64,000 nt of DNA, taken from Spongiactinospora rosea (GTDB taxonomy: Bacteria > Actinomycetota > Actinomycetes > Streptosporangiales > Streptosporangiaceae). Position numbers and translations under genes: made by a program. Under the pieces are notes generated by a model, which ran no database searches, was not told where the DNA came from, and saw only the letters and a program-made list of their open reading frames with translations. The stretch covers positions 124,001 through 188,000 of the forward strand of contig NZ_QMEY01000001.1 of assembly GCF_003315795.1 (NCBI RefSeq), written 5' to 3'. Of this stretch, positions 25,355-33,590 are shown one piece after another. The first letter of the stretch is position 1; each line of letters starts with the position of its first letter.

Positions 25355-25612
25355 TTATTCATCGTCGGCGTCACTCGTGTACGCGTCGTACAGCTTGCGG
25401 CGGAGGAGGTCGGTGCGGACGGTCAGGGCACCGAGGAGTTCTTCGTCGCTCAGTCCGTCGGTGGTCCTGAAGGCCCAGGAGGAGTGGCCTTCCTCATCGA
25501 GGCACTTCACGAGGACTATCGCGCCCAGGGCCGTCCATCCTTGGGGAAGCGGGTAGACGTCAAGGCCGTTCAGGGCCTGGCCTATGGGTACTTCCTCCTC
25601 TTCCTCGGCCAC
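25355..25612 (-). CDS. small hypothetical protein
   Basis: An 85-residue soluble protein, acidic at both ends (MAEEEEE and DADDE). The middle reads PQGWTALGAIVLVKCLDEEG, then FRTTDGLSDEELLGALT and RTDLLRRKLYDAY. The LSDEELLGALT helix and the beta stretch before it look like a genuine small phage- or element-type protein. GTG 25612 has GGAG five bases upstream. Function unknown. Confidence 0.6.
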   Translation of the reverse strand: MAEEEEEVPIGQALNGLDVYPLPQGWTALGAIVLVKCLDEEGHSSWAFRTTDGLSDEELLGALTVRTDLLRRKLYDAYTSDADDE

Positions 25613-26009
25613 GGGGTCTCCTGCTGCTGGTCAATGGTGCCACGAAGGGAAAGTGCGGCTCAAGCGCGGCATGGTGGACGCCGGGACGGCCGTGTTTCCG
25701 ATCATGTGCCGTCGGCTCCCCTCTATGCAACTGCTTTGATTTTCGGCGGCCCGGCCCTGGTGCTGGTTCGGTCCGGGGGCTCGTACGTCTCCGGCCTCCT
25801 GCTCGCGTCGGATGGGGCCGCCACTGTCCCCGCCCAGGGTCTGGGGTCGCCATTGTGGGGGATCGTCGTGGGGCTCCCGAGCATGACCTGCGTGGATAGG
25901 TGGCTAATAAATGGATAATAAGTGGATAGCGGAATGGGCTGTCGAACTTCCTTGGGGCTGATCATCATGATGGTGCCGAAAGTGCGAAGGTTCTGGAAGG
26001 AGATAGGCA
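25613..26009. other. gap upstream of the secreted protein gene
   Basis: About 400 bases with no supported gene. The last 100 bases are less GC-rich and probably contain the promoter of the gene at 26010. GATAATAAGTGGATA near 25914 and TGGCTAATAAATGG near 25900 are notably AT-rich. Confidence 0.4.
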
Positions 26010-26360
26010 GTGCGAAAGCTATTTCGCGGGGCTTTGGGTGCCGCGGCGGCTGCGCTGACCGTTCTGGTGGCCATGCCCGCCACCCCGGCGCATGCCACCA
26101 ACGCGGTGAAGTGCCCCTCGTGGGTCTATTCGGAGTATCTTGAGTTCCATAACGACTACAGGGTGTGTTTCGCTAACGGCGGAGCCCTGTCGGTGGCCAT
26201 TTACGGTGTGCACACCGTGTGGTCCGGGAACAACAGGGTCCGTTATGCGTTCCAGCGTAATATCGGAAGCCCCGTAGAATGGGGGCAGATCGACCGCAAG
26301 AACGGGGTGGCTTATCACCAGCCGAGGATTCACAAGATCACGGCCATCCAGGTCTGGTGA
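26010..26360 (+). CDS. secreted beta/gamma-crystallin-like protein
   Basis: A 116-residue exported protein with a typical signal peptide (MRKLFRGALGAAAAALTVLV, cleavage after AHA near residue 29). The mature part contains HNDYRVCFANGGALSVAIYG and SGNNRVRYAFQ, which resemble the beta/gamma-crystallin-like fold of small Streptomyces secreted proteins (killer-toxin-like SKLP family). Two Cys, KCPSW and RVCF, may form a disulfide. GTG 26010 has AAGGAG seven bases upstream. It may bind cell-wall material or Ca2+; the target is unknown. Confidence 0.7.
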   Translation: MRKLFRGALGAAAAALTVLVAMPATPAHATNAVKCPSWVYSEYLEFHNDYRVCFANGGALSVAIYGVHTVWSGNNRVRYAFQRNIGSPVEWGQIDRKNGVAYHQPRIHKITAIQVW

Positions 26361-26526
26361 TCAGTAGGGCGTAGGCAAGGGCCGCGTGTTCGTCGCGCGG
26401 TCCTTGCGCCGGTTGTGCGGAGTCTCCGCGACCACCCGGGTCACGCCCGATGTCCTCTGGGCGACCCGCTGTCAGCGTGGTCAATTCGGTTGCTCGGTGG
26501 GGGCGTGGTTCTCCATTGTCGGTGGG

Positions 26527-27141
26527 GTGAACATCCTGTACCGGCAGATTCGTGCCGCTTTCACCGACGAGACCATCACCGTGTACCAGGCCTACGATCC
26601 GGCGATCGCGGTGCCGGCGGTCGTCGCTCAGCGGTTCGTGGCGCCGTTCAAGCGGGAGCGGATGACCTGGATCAAGCCGTCGTTCCTCTGGATGATGTAT
26701 CGCTGCGGCTGGGGGACGAAGGCCGGGCAGACGAGGGTGCTGGGGATTGACATCACGCGGGAGGGTTTCGAATGGGTGCTCCGGCATTCCTGTCTCAGCC
26801 ATCCGGCGGATGGCGTCGATCAGGCGGCGTGGAAGGAACGGCTGCGGGCGAGCCCGGTACGGATTCAGTGGGACCCTGAACGCGATCCGCACCACAATCC
26901 TCTGGCGTATCGGTCGATTCAGGTGGGGCTCTCCGGGGAGGCCGTCACGCGTTACCTCGACGAGTGGATCGTGGGGATCAACGACCTCACTGATCGAGTC
27001 CACGAGATTCACCGGGCACTGCGCGACGGCCAGGACGTCACGGAGATGGTGCCCCGCGAGAGCCCCTATCCCTTGCCGGCGGACCTTGGCCGGGCCATTG
27101 GTGCCACGAGTCCCGCCGATTCCGGCCGGGACCCTGGCTAG
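26527..27141 (+). CDS. DUF4291 family protein
   Basis: A 204-residue protein of the DUF4291 family, known by ILYRQIRAAFTDETITVYQA at the start, then FKRERMTWIKPSFLWMMYR (about residues 40-58) and ITREGFEWVLRHSCLSH. The family is common in actinobacteria; its function is not established. The GTG at 26527 begins exactly at the conserved N-terminus (MNILYRQ); the frame is open further upstream, but that part is not conserved. It is followed by an independent GNAT gene with its own promoter. Confidence 0.85.
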   Translation: MNILYRQIRAAFTDETITVYQAYDPAIAVPAVVAQRFVAPFKRERMTWIKPSFLWMMYRCGWGTKAGQTRVLGIDITREGFEWVLRHSCLSHPADGVDQAAWKERLRASPVRIQWDPERDPHHNPLAYRSIQVGLSGEAVTRYLDEWIVGINDLTDRVHEIHRALRDGQDVTEMVPRESPYPLPADLGRAIGATSPADSGRDPG

Positions 27142-27173
27142 GTGGCGCGTTCGTGTCAGGGGCGGGCCCCCGA

Positions 27174-27179
27174 TAGCGT
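27174..27179 (+). promoter_or_regulatory. -10 box of a leaderless promoter
   Basis: TAGCGT, seven bases, ATG (27187). Identical hexamer and spacing to the promoters of the L11 paralogue and the quinone reductase. Confidence 0.5.
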
Positions 27180-27186
27180 GCACTCC

Positions 27187-27768
27187 ATGTTCGATGAGGG
27201 AAGCGGCGAGCTGGGGCGGTCCGGTCGGGTGGTGTTGCGGCGGATCAACTTCGGTGATCAGGAGGAGTTTCTGGAGCGCGTACGGGCCAGTGCTGAGTTG
27301 CACCATCCGATGGTTTCGCTGCCCGCTACCGCGAAGGAGTTTCTGGACTTCCTCGACCGGTTCGATGCGGGGCGCTCCGCCGAAGGGTTGCTGGTGTGCC
27401 TGCTTGATAGCGGGGCCATCGCGGGGAGTGTGAACATCAACAGCATCATTCGGGGGCGCTTCCAGAACGGCTCGCTCGGCTATGCGGCCTTCACTCCCTA
27501 TGCCGGGCAGGGGTACATGTCGGAGGGGCTTGGGCTGGTGTTGCGGTACGCGTTCGAGGAACTGCGGTTGCATCGGCTGGAGGCGCAGATCCAGCCTGAC
27601 AACCACGCCTCCACCAAGCTGGTCCAGAAGCACGGTTTCCGTCATGAGGGTTATTCGCCCGACCTGCTGTTCGTCGATGGGGCCTGGCGGGGGCATGAGC
27701 GGTGGGCCATCACCAATGACATGGCCGGGATCTCCGGTCTTCCGCATCCCACTCTGCCTGCTCGTTGA
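27187..27768 (+). CDS. GNAT-family N-acetyltransferase (RimJ/RimL type)
   Basis: A 193-residue acetyltransferase using acetyl-CoA to modify an amino group, with the RimJ/RimL (ribosomal protein N-acetylase) look: VVLRRINFGDQEEFL at the start, GSLGYAAFTPYAGQGYMSEG (about 98-117, the acetyl-CoA loop Q-G-Y-M) and LEAQIQPDNHASTKLVQKHG with FRHEGYSPDLL near the end. The acceptor is unknown. ATG 27187 is supported by the -10 box. A bidirectional terminator follows. Confidence 0.93.
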   Translation: MFDEGSGELGRSGRVVLRRINFGDQEEFLERVRASAELHHPMVSLPATAKEFLDFLDRFDAGRSAEGLLVCLLDSGAIAGSVNINSIIRGRFQNGSLGYAAFTPYAGQGYMSEGLGLVLRYAFEELRLHRLEAQIQPDNHASTKLVQKHGFRHEGYSPDLLFVDGAWRGHERWAITNDMAGISGLPHPTLPAR

Positions 27769-27775
27769 AAGTGGC

Positions 27776-27814
27776 TCCGACCTGTGCCGGGGCTAAGCCC
27801 CGGCACAGGTCGGA
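27776..27814. terminator. strong bidirectional terminator
   Basis: An 18-pair perfect stem around TAA, TCCGACCTGTGCCGGGGC pairing with its complement, between the convergent GNAT and ATC-hydrolase-like genes. Confidence 0.75.
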
Positions 27815-27826
27815 ATGGCGCAGGTG

Positions 27827-28507
27827 TCAGTCGGCGGGGGTTATCCGGGTGAAGTGGAAGGGGCAGTGGGAGGCGCCCAGGCCGATGGTGGTGGGGCGGT
27901 CGAAGCGGAAGCCGTGCGCTTCGGGGTCGATGGCGTCGATCCAGTTGGCGTCGAAGGCGCACATCATGGGGGTCAGCTCGGGGGCGGAGTTGGCCGTCAG
28001 GACGTCGTGGTAGAAGCAGCGGCGGACATCGAGGTGGTAGCGCTGGTCGTCGTCGATCGTGCGGTCGAAGACGAACGTGGTGCCGAAGGCGTGTTCCTCA
28101 CGGGACCTGGACATGGCGACCATGGCCGCGAAGGGATCTGGGGCGGCGTCCAGCATCGCGCGGGTGCCTGCCTGCATGGTGTCGCTGAGGGGTTCGATGA
28201 ACGCCGTGCGTACGGCGTGCATGGCCGTCTCCCGGCCCAGGTGCGGGGTGAGGATTTCGTAGGCCGCGACGAGGGCCAGCGTGAGGCGGAGGTTGTGGCG
28301 GGAGGGCTCGTCGGCGATCAGGTGCCGGTTGGCCGCTTCCAGTTCGGACTGGCGTGACCGCATTTCGGTCACCAGGGCCGGGGGGAGCGCGTGGTCGCGC
28401 AGAGCAGCGGCGATGTGCGCGTAGTAGCCGTCGAGCAGGATCGTGGTGTCGCGGTCGGGGTCCGGGACGTAGTCGCCCTCGGAGAGGTGGAATCTGTCGG
28501 TGGACAT
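27827..28507 (-). CDS. L-2-amino-thiazoline-4-carboxylic acid hydrolase-like protein
   Basis: A 226-residue protein of the ATC hydrolase family (pfam ATC_hydrolase), which in Pseudomonas opens the thiazoline ring on the way to cysteine; actinobacterial members are used in varied secondary metabolism. Conserved Cys/His clusters are visible: VRRCFYHDVL (about 173-182), MMCAFDANWIDAI (about 190-202) and ASHCPFHFTR near the C-terminus. ATG 28507 has AAAGG six bases upstream. It is divergent from the enoyl-CoA hydratase gene, with a long hairpin in the shared upstream region. Confidence 0.8.
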   Translation of the reverse strand: MSTDRFHLSEGDYVPDPDRDTTILLDGYYAHIAAALRDHALPPALVTEMRSRQSELEAANRHLIADEPSRHNLRLTLALVAAYEILTPHLGRETAMHAVRTAFIEPLSDTMQAGTRAMLDAAPDPFAAMVAMSRSREEHAFGTTFVFDRTIDDDQRYHLDVRRCFYHDVLTANSAPELTPMMCAFDANWIDAIDPEAHGFRFDRPTTIGLGASHCPFHFTRITPAD

Positions 28508-28698
28508 CGTGCGCCTTTCGGGTACGGCTCGGCCGCACACGACCAGGTCACGCCTGGAGGCGTCTCTGGTCGCACTCGCGGGACGAGCGAGCACGCCAGC
28601 GCACTCCACCGACCGACCAGGCGCTGACAAGCATGATTGATGTTGTCCCGGCCAGTTTCGCACGCCTTCGCCGCCGCGTCGAACCGGCCGGGGTTGTC

Positions 28699-28741
28699 AA
28701 CCGGAGCCTCCCTCCGATAAATTCGGAGGAAGGCTCCGGTT
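28699..28741. promoter_or_regulatory. 19-base inverted repeat upstream of enoyl-CoA hydratase
   Basis: Arms 28699-28717 and 28723-28741 pair along 19 bases with one mismatch around TAAAT (AACCGGAGCC at the left end, GGCTCCGGTT at the right). It ends 25 bases before ATG 28767. It could be an operator, an attenuator hairpin in the leader, or a terminator of an unseen transcript. Confidence 0.6.
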
Positions 28742-28766
28742 AGCTTTGCGAGAAAGTAGGGTCGCC

Positions 28767-29606
28767 ATGCCGCGAGAGCTTGATGAATGGCATGCACGTA
28801 CCGGTGGCTATGTGCCGCGGCCCGCCTTCGCGGCGTATGCGGAGAAGTACGCCGAGTACTTCAGGATGCGGCGCCGTGACGGAATCATCGAGGTGCGGAT
28901 GCACACGGGGGATGGGCCCGCGCGGTTCGGGTTCGCCATGCACAATGCGTGGGGGCAGGCGTGGCAGGAGATCGGCAACGATCCGGACAATGAGGTGTTG
29001 ATTCTCACCGGTACCGGGGATCAGTGGCTCGCCGCGCCGTCCGCCGCCACGGGGGCTGAGGGGACGCGGGAGTTCATGCGGGAGCCGCGGCCCAAGGATT
29101 TCGCGTACGAGCACACCTACTACGATGCCGTGAAAGTGCTGGAGAATTTCATATTCGGCATCGACATTCCCACGATCGCGGCCGTCAACGGGCCGAGTGT
29201 CGCCCATACCGAGTTCGCGTTGCTGTGTGACATCACGCTGGCGGCCGAGTCCGCGACCATCGTCGATCCGCATCTGCCGACCGGGGTCGCGCCCGGCGAC
29301 GGACAGCAACTGACCTTGCAGCATCTGATCGGTACCAAGCGGGCGGCGTACCACCTCTACACCGGCGAGCCGATCGGCGCGCGGCAGGCGCTGGAACTGG
29401 GGTTGGTCAATGAGGTGCTGCCGGGCGAACGGCTGTTGCCGCGCGCCTGGGAGATCGCCGAGCAGATCATGAAGAGCCCGCGGGCGGCGCGACGGCTCAC
29501 GCACGCGATCGTGCAGCGGCCCTGGAAGCGGCGACTGGTGGAGGATCTGGGCTTCGGCGTCGCGCACGAGATGTTCGGCATCGCCGCCGATCGCCTCAGG
29601 GGTTGA
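28767..29606 (+). CDS. enoyl-CoA hydratase/isomerase family protein
   Basis: A 279-residue crotonase-fold protein. The fold signature is visible in VLILTGTGDQWLAAP (about residues 76-90), IPTIAAVNGPSVAHTEFALL (about 133-152; usual catalytic Glu region) and DITLAAESATIVDPHLPTGV. It lacks an obvious CoA-hydratase Glu pair, so the reaction (hydratase, isomerase, hydrolase or other) is undecided. ATG 28767 follows AGTAGG at six bases. A terminator hairpin lies 18 bases after the stop, and a 93-base copy of its 3' end is found further on. Confidence 0.85.
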   Translation: MPRELDEWHARTGGYVPRPAFAAYAEKYAEYFRMRRRDGIIEVRMHTGDGPARFGFAMHNAWGQAWQEIGNDPDNEVLILTGTGDQWLAAPSAATGAEGTREFMREPRPKDFAYEHTYYDAVKVLENFIFGIDIPTIAAVNGPSVAHTEFALLCDITLAAESATIVDPHLPTGVAPGDGQQLTLQHLIGTKRAAYHLYTGEPIGARQALELGLVNEVLPGERLLPRAWEIAEQIMKSPRAARRLTHAIVQRPWKRRLVEDLGFGVAHEMFGIAADRLRG

Positions 29607-29623
29607 TCGGGGGCGGGCAGGCT

Positions 29624-29655
29624 GAAGGCGTCCTCCCGGTTGGAAGGACGCCTTC
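29624..29655 (+). terminator. enoyl-CoA hydratase terminator
   Basis: GAAGGCGTCCT and AGGACGCCTTC, an 11-pair perfect stem with a ten-base loop, 18 bases after the stop. Confidence 0.7.
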
Positions 29656-29682
29656 GGTGCCCGGTGGGGGCCGCCGTCGGTG

Positions 29683-29775
29683 GCGCGGCGGCTGACGCAT
29701 GCGATCGTGCAGCGGCCCTGGAAGCGGCGGCTGGTGGCGGATTTGGGTTTCGGCGTCGCGCACGAGACCTTTGGC
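29683..29775 (+). pseudogene. 93-base duplicated 3' fragment of the enoyl-CoA hydratase gene
   Basis: Matches 29487-29579 over its full length without gaps with few substitutions, encoding RRLTHAIVQRPWKRRLV-DLG and ending in HETFG where the gene has HEMFG. It has no start codon, so it is a non-functional stub 196 bases downstream of its source. Confidence 0.8.
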
Positions 29776-29793
29776 GCCCTGGTGGGGCCGCCG

Positions 29794-30645
29794 TCAGTGG
29801 GCGGCGCGGCGGATGAGGTCGGCGACCGTTCCGGGGGCGGAGACGGCGACCGCGTGGGAGGCGTTCTTGGCGCTGACGGTGCGGGCGTGGGCGCGTTCGG
29901 CCATCCAGTACTGCGCCTTCGGCGGGATGTTCTTGTCCTTCCCGGCGACCAGCGCATAGGAGGGGACGGTCTTCCAGGCCGCCTTGGTGGCCTTCTCCTC
30001 CAGGGCCGCGATGGAGACTGGGCGCTGGGTGGCGGCCATGATCGCGGCGGTGCCCGCGGGGACGTCGTCGGCGAACTGCTTGCGGAACTTGTCCTGCTGG
30101 ATGGTGGCCTCGGTGCCGGTGCCACCGCCCGGCAGCGGGTAGGAGGAGGTGGCCAGGGTCTCGCCCAGCGTGCTGCCCGGGTACTTCGCGGCCAGCGCGG
30201 CGGCGCTCTCCCCGGCGTCGGGGATGAAGGCCGCGATGTAGACCAGGGCCTTGACGTCGGGGTCTCCGGCCGCCGCCTCGGTGATCACCGAACCGCCGTA
30301 GGAGTGGCCGGCCAGCACCACCGGCCCCTTGACGCTGTCCAGGACGCTGCGGACGTAGGCGGCGTCGCTGCTCAGACCGCGCAGCGGGTTGGCGACGGCG
30401 ATGACGCGGTAGCCGTCGCGGTGCAGCCGGGTGATGACCCCGGACCAGCTTGAGGCGTCGGCGAAGGCTCCGTGCACGAGCACGATGGTGGGCTTCTCCT
30501 TGGCCGCGCCGGCGGTCTGCGCGGCGGCGGCGCTGCCGCTGGTCGCGGTGGCGGCGAGCAGCGAACCGGCCAGGACGGGGGCGAGCGCCAGACCGGCGAC
30601 GGTACGGCCGAAGGTGCGGGCGGCGGAGGGGTTCTTGCGGGACAT
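29794..30645 (-). CDS. secreted alpha/beta hydrolase
   Basis: A 283-residue alpha/beta hydrolase with a signal peptide (about residues 1-40, twin Arg absent, hydrophobic core LALAPVLAGSLLAATATS). The catalytic Ser is in VLAGHSYGGSVITE (about 112-125), the oxyanion region is LVHGAFADASSWSG (about 57-70), and the acidic residue and His (NASHAVAVSAP) follow near the end. Related proteins act as esterases or lactonases, often on plant or phenolic esters. ATG 30645 has AAGGAG seven bases upstream. A strong inverted repeat, possibly an operator, lies 54-80 bases upstream. Confidence 0.87.
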   Translation of the reverse strand: MSRKNPSAARTFGRTVAGLALAPVLAGSLLAATATSGSAAAAQTAGAAKEKPTIVLVHGAFADASSWSGVITRLHRDGYRVIAVANPLRGLSSDAAYVRSVLDSVKGPVVLAGHSYGGSVITEAAAGDPDVKALVYIAAFIPDAGESAAALAAKYPGSTLGETLATSSYPLPGGGTGTEATIQQDKFRKQFADDVPAGTAAIMAATQRPVSIAALEEKATKAAWKTVPSYALVAGKDKNIPPKAQYWMAERAHARTVSAKNASHAVAVSAPGTVADLIRRAAH

Positions 30646-30698
30646 CGTGTGGCTCCTTGCGGGTGGTGCGCTCTCTCTGTGGGCAAGACAATAGAAGA

Positions 30699-30724
30699 CA
30701 ACTAACTTGTGTGCAAGTCAATTG
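30699..30724. promoter_or_regulatory. operator-like inverted repeat upstream of the secreted hydrolase
   Basis: CAACTAACTTG-TGTG-CAAGTCAATTG: 9 of 11 positions pair. The core ACTTG-N4-CAAGT is the form seen for HxlR- and MarR-type sites. No regulator gene is adjacent. Confidence 0.5.
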
Positions 30725-30913
30725 GCCACGCCTGGATCGCGCGCCACCATGAACGCCTCAGGAGGGCCGGCCCTCCACGACCCGATCCAGTTCCGCATCC
30801 GGACACGGCCCCGCTGAAGCGGGTTGAACCCCGCGTTTGAGGCTCGGACCCCCGCCACCTGCGCACGAGCACTCCCGACCTTCCGGGATCACTTCAACGG
30901 AAGGCTGGAATCC

Positions 30914-32344
30914 ATGCTGATCACAGACAAGCGCTGGTGGACCCTCCCCGTGGTGAGCGCCGCCCAGCTTCTCGTGGTGCTGGACGGCACGATCGTGAAC
31001 ATCGCGCTGCCCTCCGCGCAGCAGGATCTCGGCATGTCCGACGCCGGACGACAGTGGGCGATCACCGCCTACGCGCTCGCGTTCGGTGCGCTGCTGCTGA
31101 TCGGTGGCAGGGTGAGCGGCGCGTTCGGGCATCGGCGGACGTTCGTCGTCGGGCTGGCCGGTTTCGCCGCCGCCTCCGCGGTGGGCGGGTTCGCGGTGAA
31201 TCCCGGGATGCTGTTCGCCGCCCGGGCGGCGCAGGGGGTGTTCGCGGCGGCGCTCGCGCCCGCGGGACTGTCGTTGCTGACCACCACGTTCACCGACTCC
31301 CGCGAACGCGGCCGGGCCTTCGGCGTGTTCGCCGCGGTGGGGGCCGCCGGGTCGGCGGTGGGGCTGGTCGCGGGCGGGCTGCTCACCGAGTACGCGAGCT
31401 GGCGGTGGTGCCTGTACATCAACGTCCCGGTCGCGGTGCTCGCGGTCGCCGGTGCGGCCCTCGTCCCCCCGGATCGGAAGACGAACTCCGGCGGGCGGCT
31501 CGACATCGCGGGCGCGCTGCTCAGCGGGGCCGGCTTCGCCGCCATCGTGTACGCCTTCAGCGAGACCGAGGCGCTCGGCTGGGGCTCGCCGAAGGTGCTG
31601 GGCCCGCTGGCCGCGGGCGTGGCGCTGCTGGGGGTGTTCGCCCTGGTGGAGAGCCGGGCGGCGAACCCGCTGCTGCCGATGCGGCTACTGCTGCACCGGG
31701 CCCGCGCGGGGGCCTTCGTGGCGATCACCCTGATGTTCACGGCGATGTTCGGCTTCTACCTGTTCATGAGCTTTTACACGCAGACCGTACTGGGCTACTC
31801 GCCGGTCCAGGCAGGCCTGACACTGATCGTCAACGCGCTGGCCACGCTCGCCGCGTCGACGTTCATCGCGGGGCGGCTGCACGGGCGCGTCGCGCCCGCC
31901 GTACTGATCGTGCCGGGCCTGCTCGCCGCCGCGGCCGGGATGCTGATCCTGACCCGCCTGACCGCGCAGAGCACGGACGTCCTGCCGCTCTACCTGACGC
32001 CCGCCCTCGTGCTCACCGGGCTGGGCCTGGGCTGCGTGCTGCCCCCGACCGCCGCCCTGTCCACCACCGGCCTGAAGTGGCAGGACATCGGGGCGGGCGC
32101 GGCGGCGTACAACGCCTTCCAGCAGCTCGGCGCGGCGCTCGGCACGGCCCTGCTCAACAGCGTCGCGGCCGGTACCGCCGCCGCCTACCTGGCCGAGAGC
32201 CGGGCGAGCACGGCGGCGGCCTCGGTCCACGGCTACACCACCGCCCTGACCGTCGCCTTCGTCATCCTGCTCGCCGCCGCCTGCCTCACCGCCCCGCTGA
32301 CCATCGCCAGAACATCCCCGAAGGAGGCGAATGTCCATGTCTGA
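30914..32344 (+). CDS. MFS drug:H+ antiporter, DHA2 (14-TMS) family
   Basis: A 476-residue inner-membrane exporter with about 14 hydrophobic segments. The DHA2 motif D1 is visible as VVLDGTIVNIALPSAQ (about residues 17-32), motif A-like GGRVSGAFGHRRTFV (about 61-75), and motif C-like GAAGSAVGLVAGGLLTEY (about 147-164). It overlaps the next gene, a P450, by eight bases, so the two are an operon; the exporter may pump the P450 product or a drug. The start is ATG 30914; a longer frame to 30824 has no support. GGAAGG is 10 to 15 bases upstream. Confidence 0.92.
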   Translation: MLITDKRWWTLPVVSAAQLLVVLDGTIVNIALPSAQQDLGMSDAGRQWAITAYALAFGALLLIGGRVSGAFGHRRTFVVGLAGFAAASAVGGFAVNPGMLFAARAAQGVFAAALAPAGLSLLTTTFTDSRERGRAFGVFAAVGAAGSAVGLVAGGLLTEYASWRWCLYINVPVAVLAVAGAALVPPDRKTNSGGRLDIAGALLSGAGFAAIVYAFSETEALGWGSPKVLGPLAAGVALLGVFALVESRAANPLLPMRLLLHRARAGAFVAITLMFTAMFGFYLFMSFYTQTVLGYSPVQAGLTLIVNALATLAASTFIAGRLHGRVAPAVLIVPGLLAAAAGMLILTRLTAQSTDVLPLYLTPALVLTGLGLGCVLPPTAALSTTGLKWQDIGAGAAAYNAFQQLGAALGTALLNSVAAGTAAAYLAESRASTAAASVHGYTTALTVAFVILLAAACLTAPLTIARTSPKEANVHV

Positions 32345-33572
32345 CCCCACGCCGTTCCCGATGCCCCGCGCCACAGGCTGCCCGCTCGACCCGCCGCCGG
32401 AACTGACCCGGCTGAGCCGCGACCGGCCCGTGACCCGCGTACGGCTGTGGGACGGGAGCACGCCGTGGCTGGTCACCCGGTACGCGGACGCCCGCGCCCT
32501 GCTGGCCGACCCCCGCGTCAGTGTCGATGTCGCACAGCCCGGCTTCCCGCACACCAACGCCGTGAGCAGGGCCCGCGACGCGCGCATGAAGACGCTCATG
32601 CAGATGGACCCGCCCGAGCACACCGCGCACCGGCGGATGCTCATCCCCGGATTCACCGTCAGGCGCATGCGGGAGCTGCGGCCCCGCGTGCAGCGGATCG
32701 TGGACGACCTCATCGACGGCCTGCTCGCCGGCCCTGATCCGGCCGACCTGGTGGAGGCGTTCGCGCTGCCGGTCCCGTCGCTGGTGATCTGTGAACTCCT
32801 CGGCGTGCCGTACGCGGACCGCGGCTTCTTCCAGGACGTGGCCCGGTCGCTGGTCATGGACCGGGCCGACCCCGGCCAGGCCCTCGCCGCGAGCGAGAGC
32901 CTGAACGCCTACCTGGAGGACCTGGTGGTCAAAAGGAGCGCCGACCCCGGCGAGGACATGCTGAGCGGGCTGGCCGTGCAGCGGTACCGGACCGGCGCGA
33001 TGTCGGCGACGGAGATCGCCACCATGGGGCAGCTCCTGCTGGTGGCCGGGCACGACACCACCGCCTCGATGATCGCCCTCGGCACCTTCGCCCTGCTGAC
33101 CCATCCGGCCCAGCTCCGCGTCGTACGCGAGGGCGACCCCGCGATGATCGCGGGCGCGGTCGAGGAACTGCTGCGCCACCTGTCGATCACGCACACCGAG
33201 GCCCGCAGGGTCGCCACCGAGGACATCGAGATCGGCGGCCAGGTCATTCGCGCGGGCGAGGGCGTCATCGTGGCGAAAAGCACCGCCAACCGCGATCCCG
33301 AGGTTTTCCCCGATCCCGATGTCCTGGACGTCGGCCGTACCGGCCGTTCGCACATCGCCTTCGGCCACGGCGTACACCAATGCCTCGGCCAGTCGCTGGC
33401 CCGGATGGAACTCGAAGTCGTCTACGGCACCCTTTACCGGCGCATTCCCTCGCTCGCTCTGGCCGTGCCCCCGGCTGATCTGGAGTTCAAAGAGAAGGCG
33501 GTCTTCTATGGCGTAGGCGAACTGCCCGTGACCTGGAGCAGAACGGAAAATCGGAACCACCGGGCCCCTTGA
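32337..33572 (+). CDS. cytochrome P450
   Basis: A 411-residue soluble bacterial P450 (CYP107-like). The I-helix oxygen-activating motif AGHDTT is near residues 237-242, EXXR is ELLR near 282, and the heme ligand is in FGHGVHQCLGQ (Cys near 349). ATG 32337 has AAGGAGG nine bases upstream; ATG 32331 is too close to it. It overlaps the MFS gene by eight bases. No ferredoxin or reductase gene is adjacent, so it must use partners from elsewhere. Substrate unknown. Confidence 0.95.
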   Translation: MSDPTPFPMPRATGCPLDPPPELTRLSRDRPVTRVRLWDGSTPWLVTRYADARALLADPRVSVDVAQPGFPHTNAVSRARDARMKTLMQMDPPEHTAHRRMLIPGFTVRRMRELRPRVQRIVDDLIDGLLAGPDPADLVEAFALPVPSLVICELLGVPYADRGFFQDVARSLVMDRADPGQALAASESLNAYLEDLVVKRSADPGEDMLSGLAVQRYRTGAMSATEIATMGQLLLVAGHDTTASMIALGTFALLTHPAQLRVVREGDPAMIAGAVEELLRHLSITHTEARRVATEDIEIGGQVIRAGEGVIVAKSTANRDPEVFPDPDVLDVGRTGRSHIAFGHGVHQCLGQSLARMELEVVYGTLYRRIPSLALAVPPADLEFKEKAVFYGVGELPVTWSRTENRNHRAP

Positions 33573-33590
33573 TCGGGCACACTTGCCTGC

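Noticed and set aside
23199-26600. attR-like repeat of the tRNA-Ser(GCT) 3' end
   Set aside because: I looked for a second copy of the T arm and acceptor sequence downstream and did not see one within the window, so no element boundaries are claimed.
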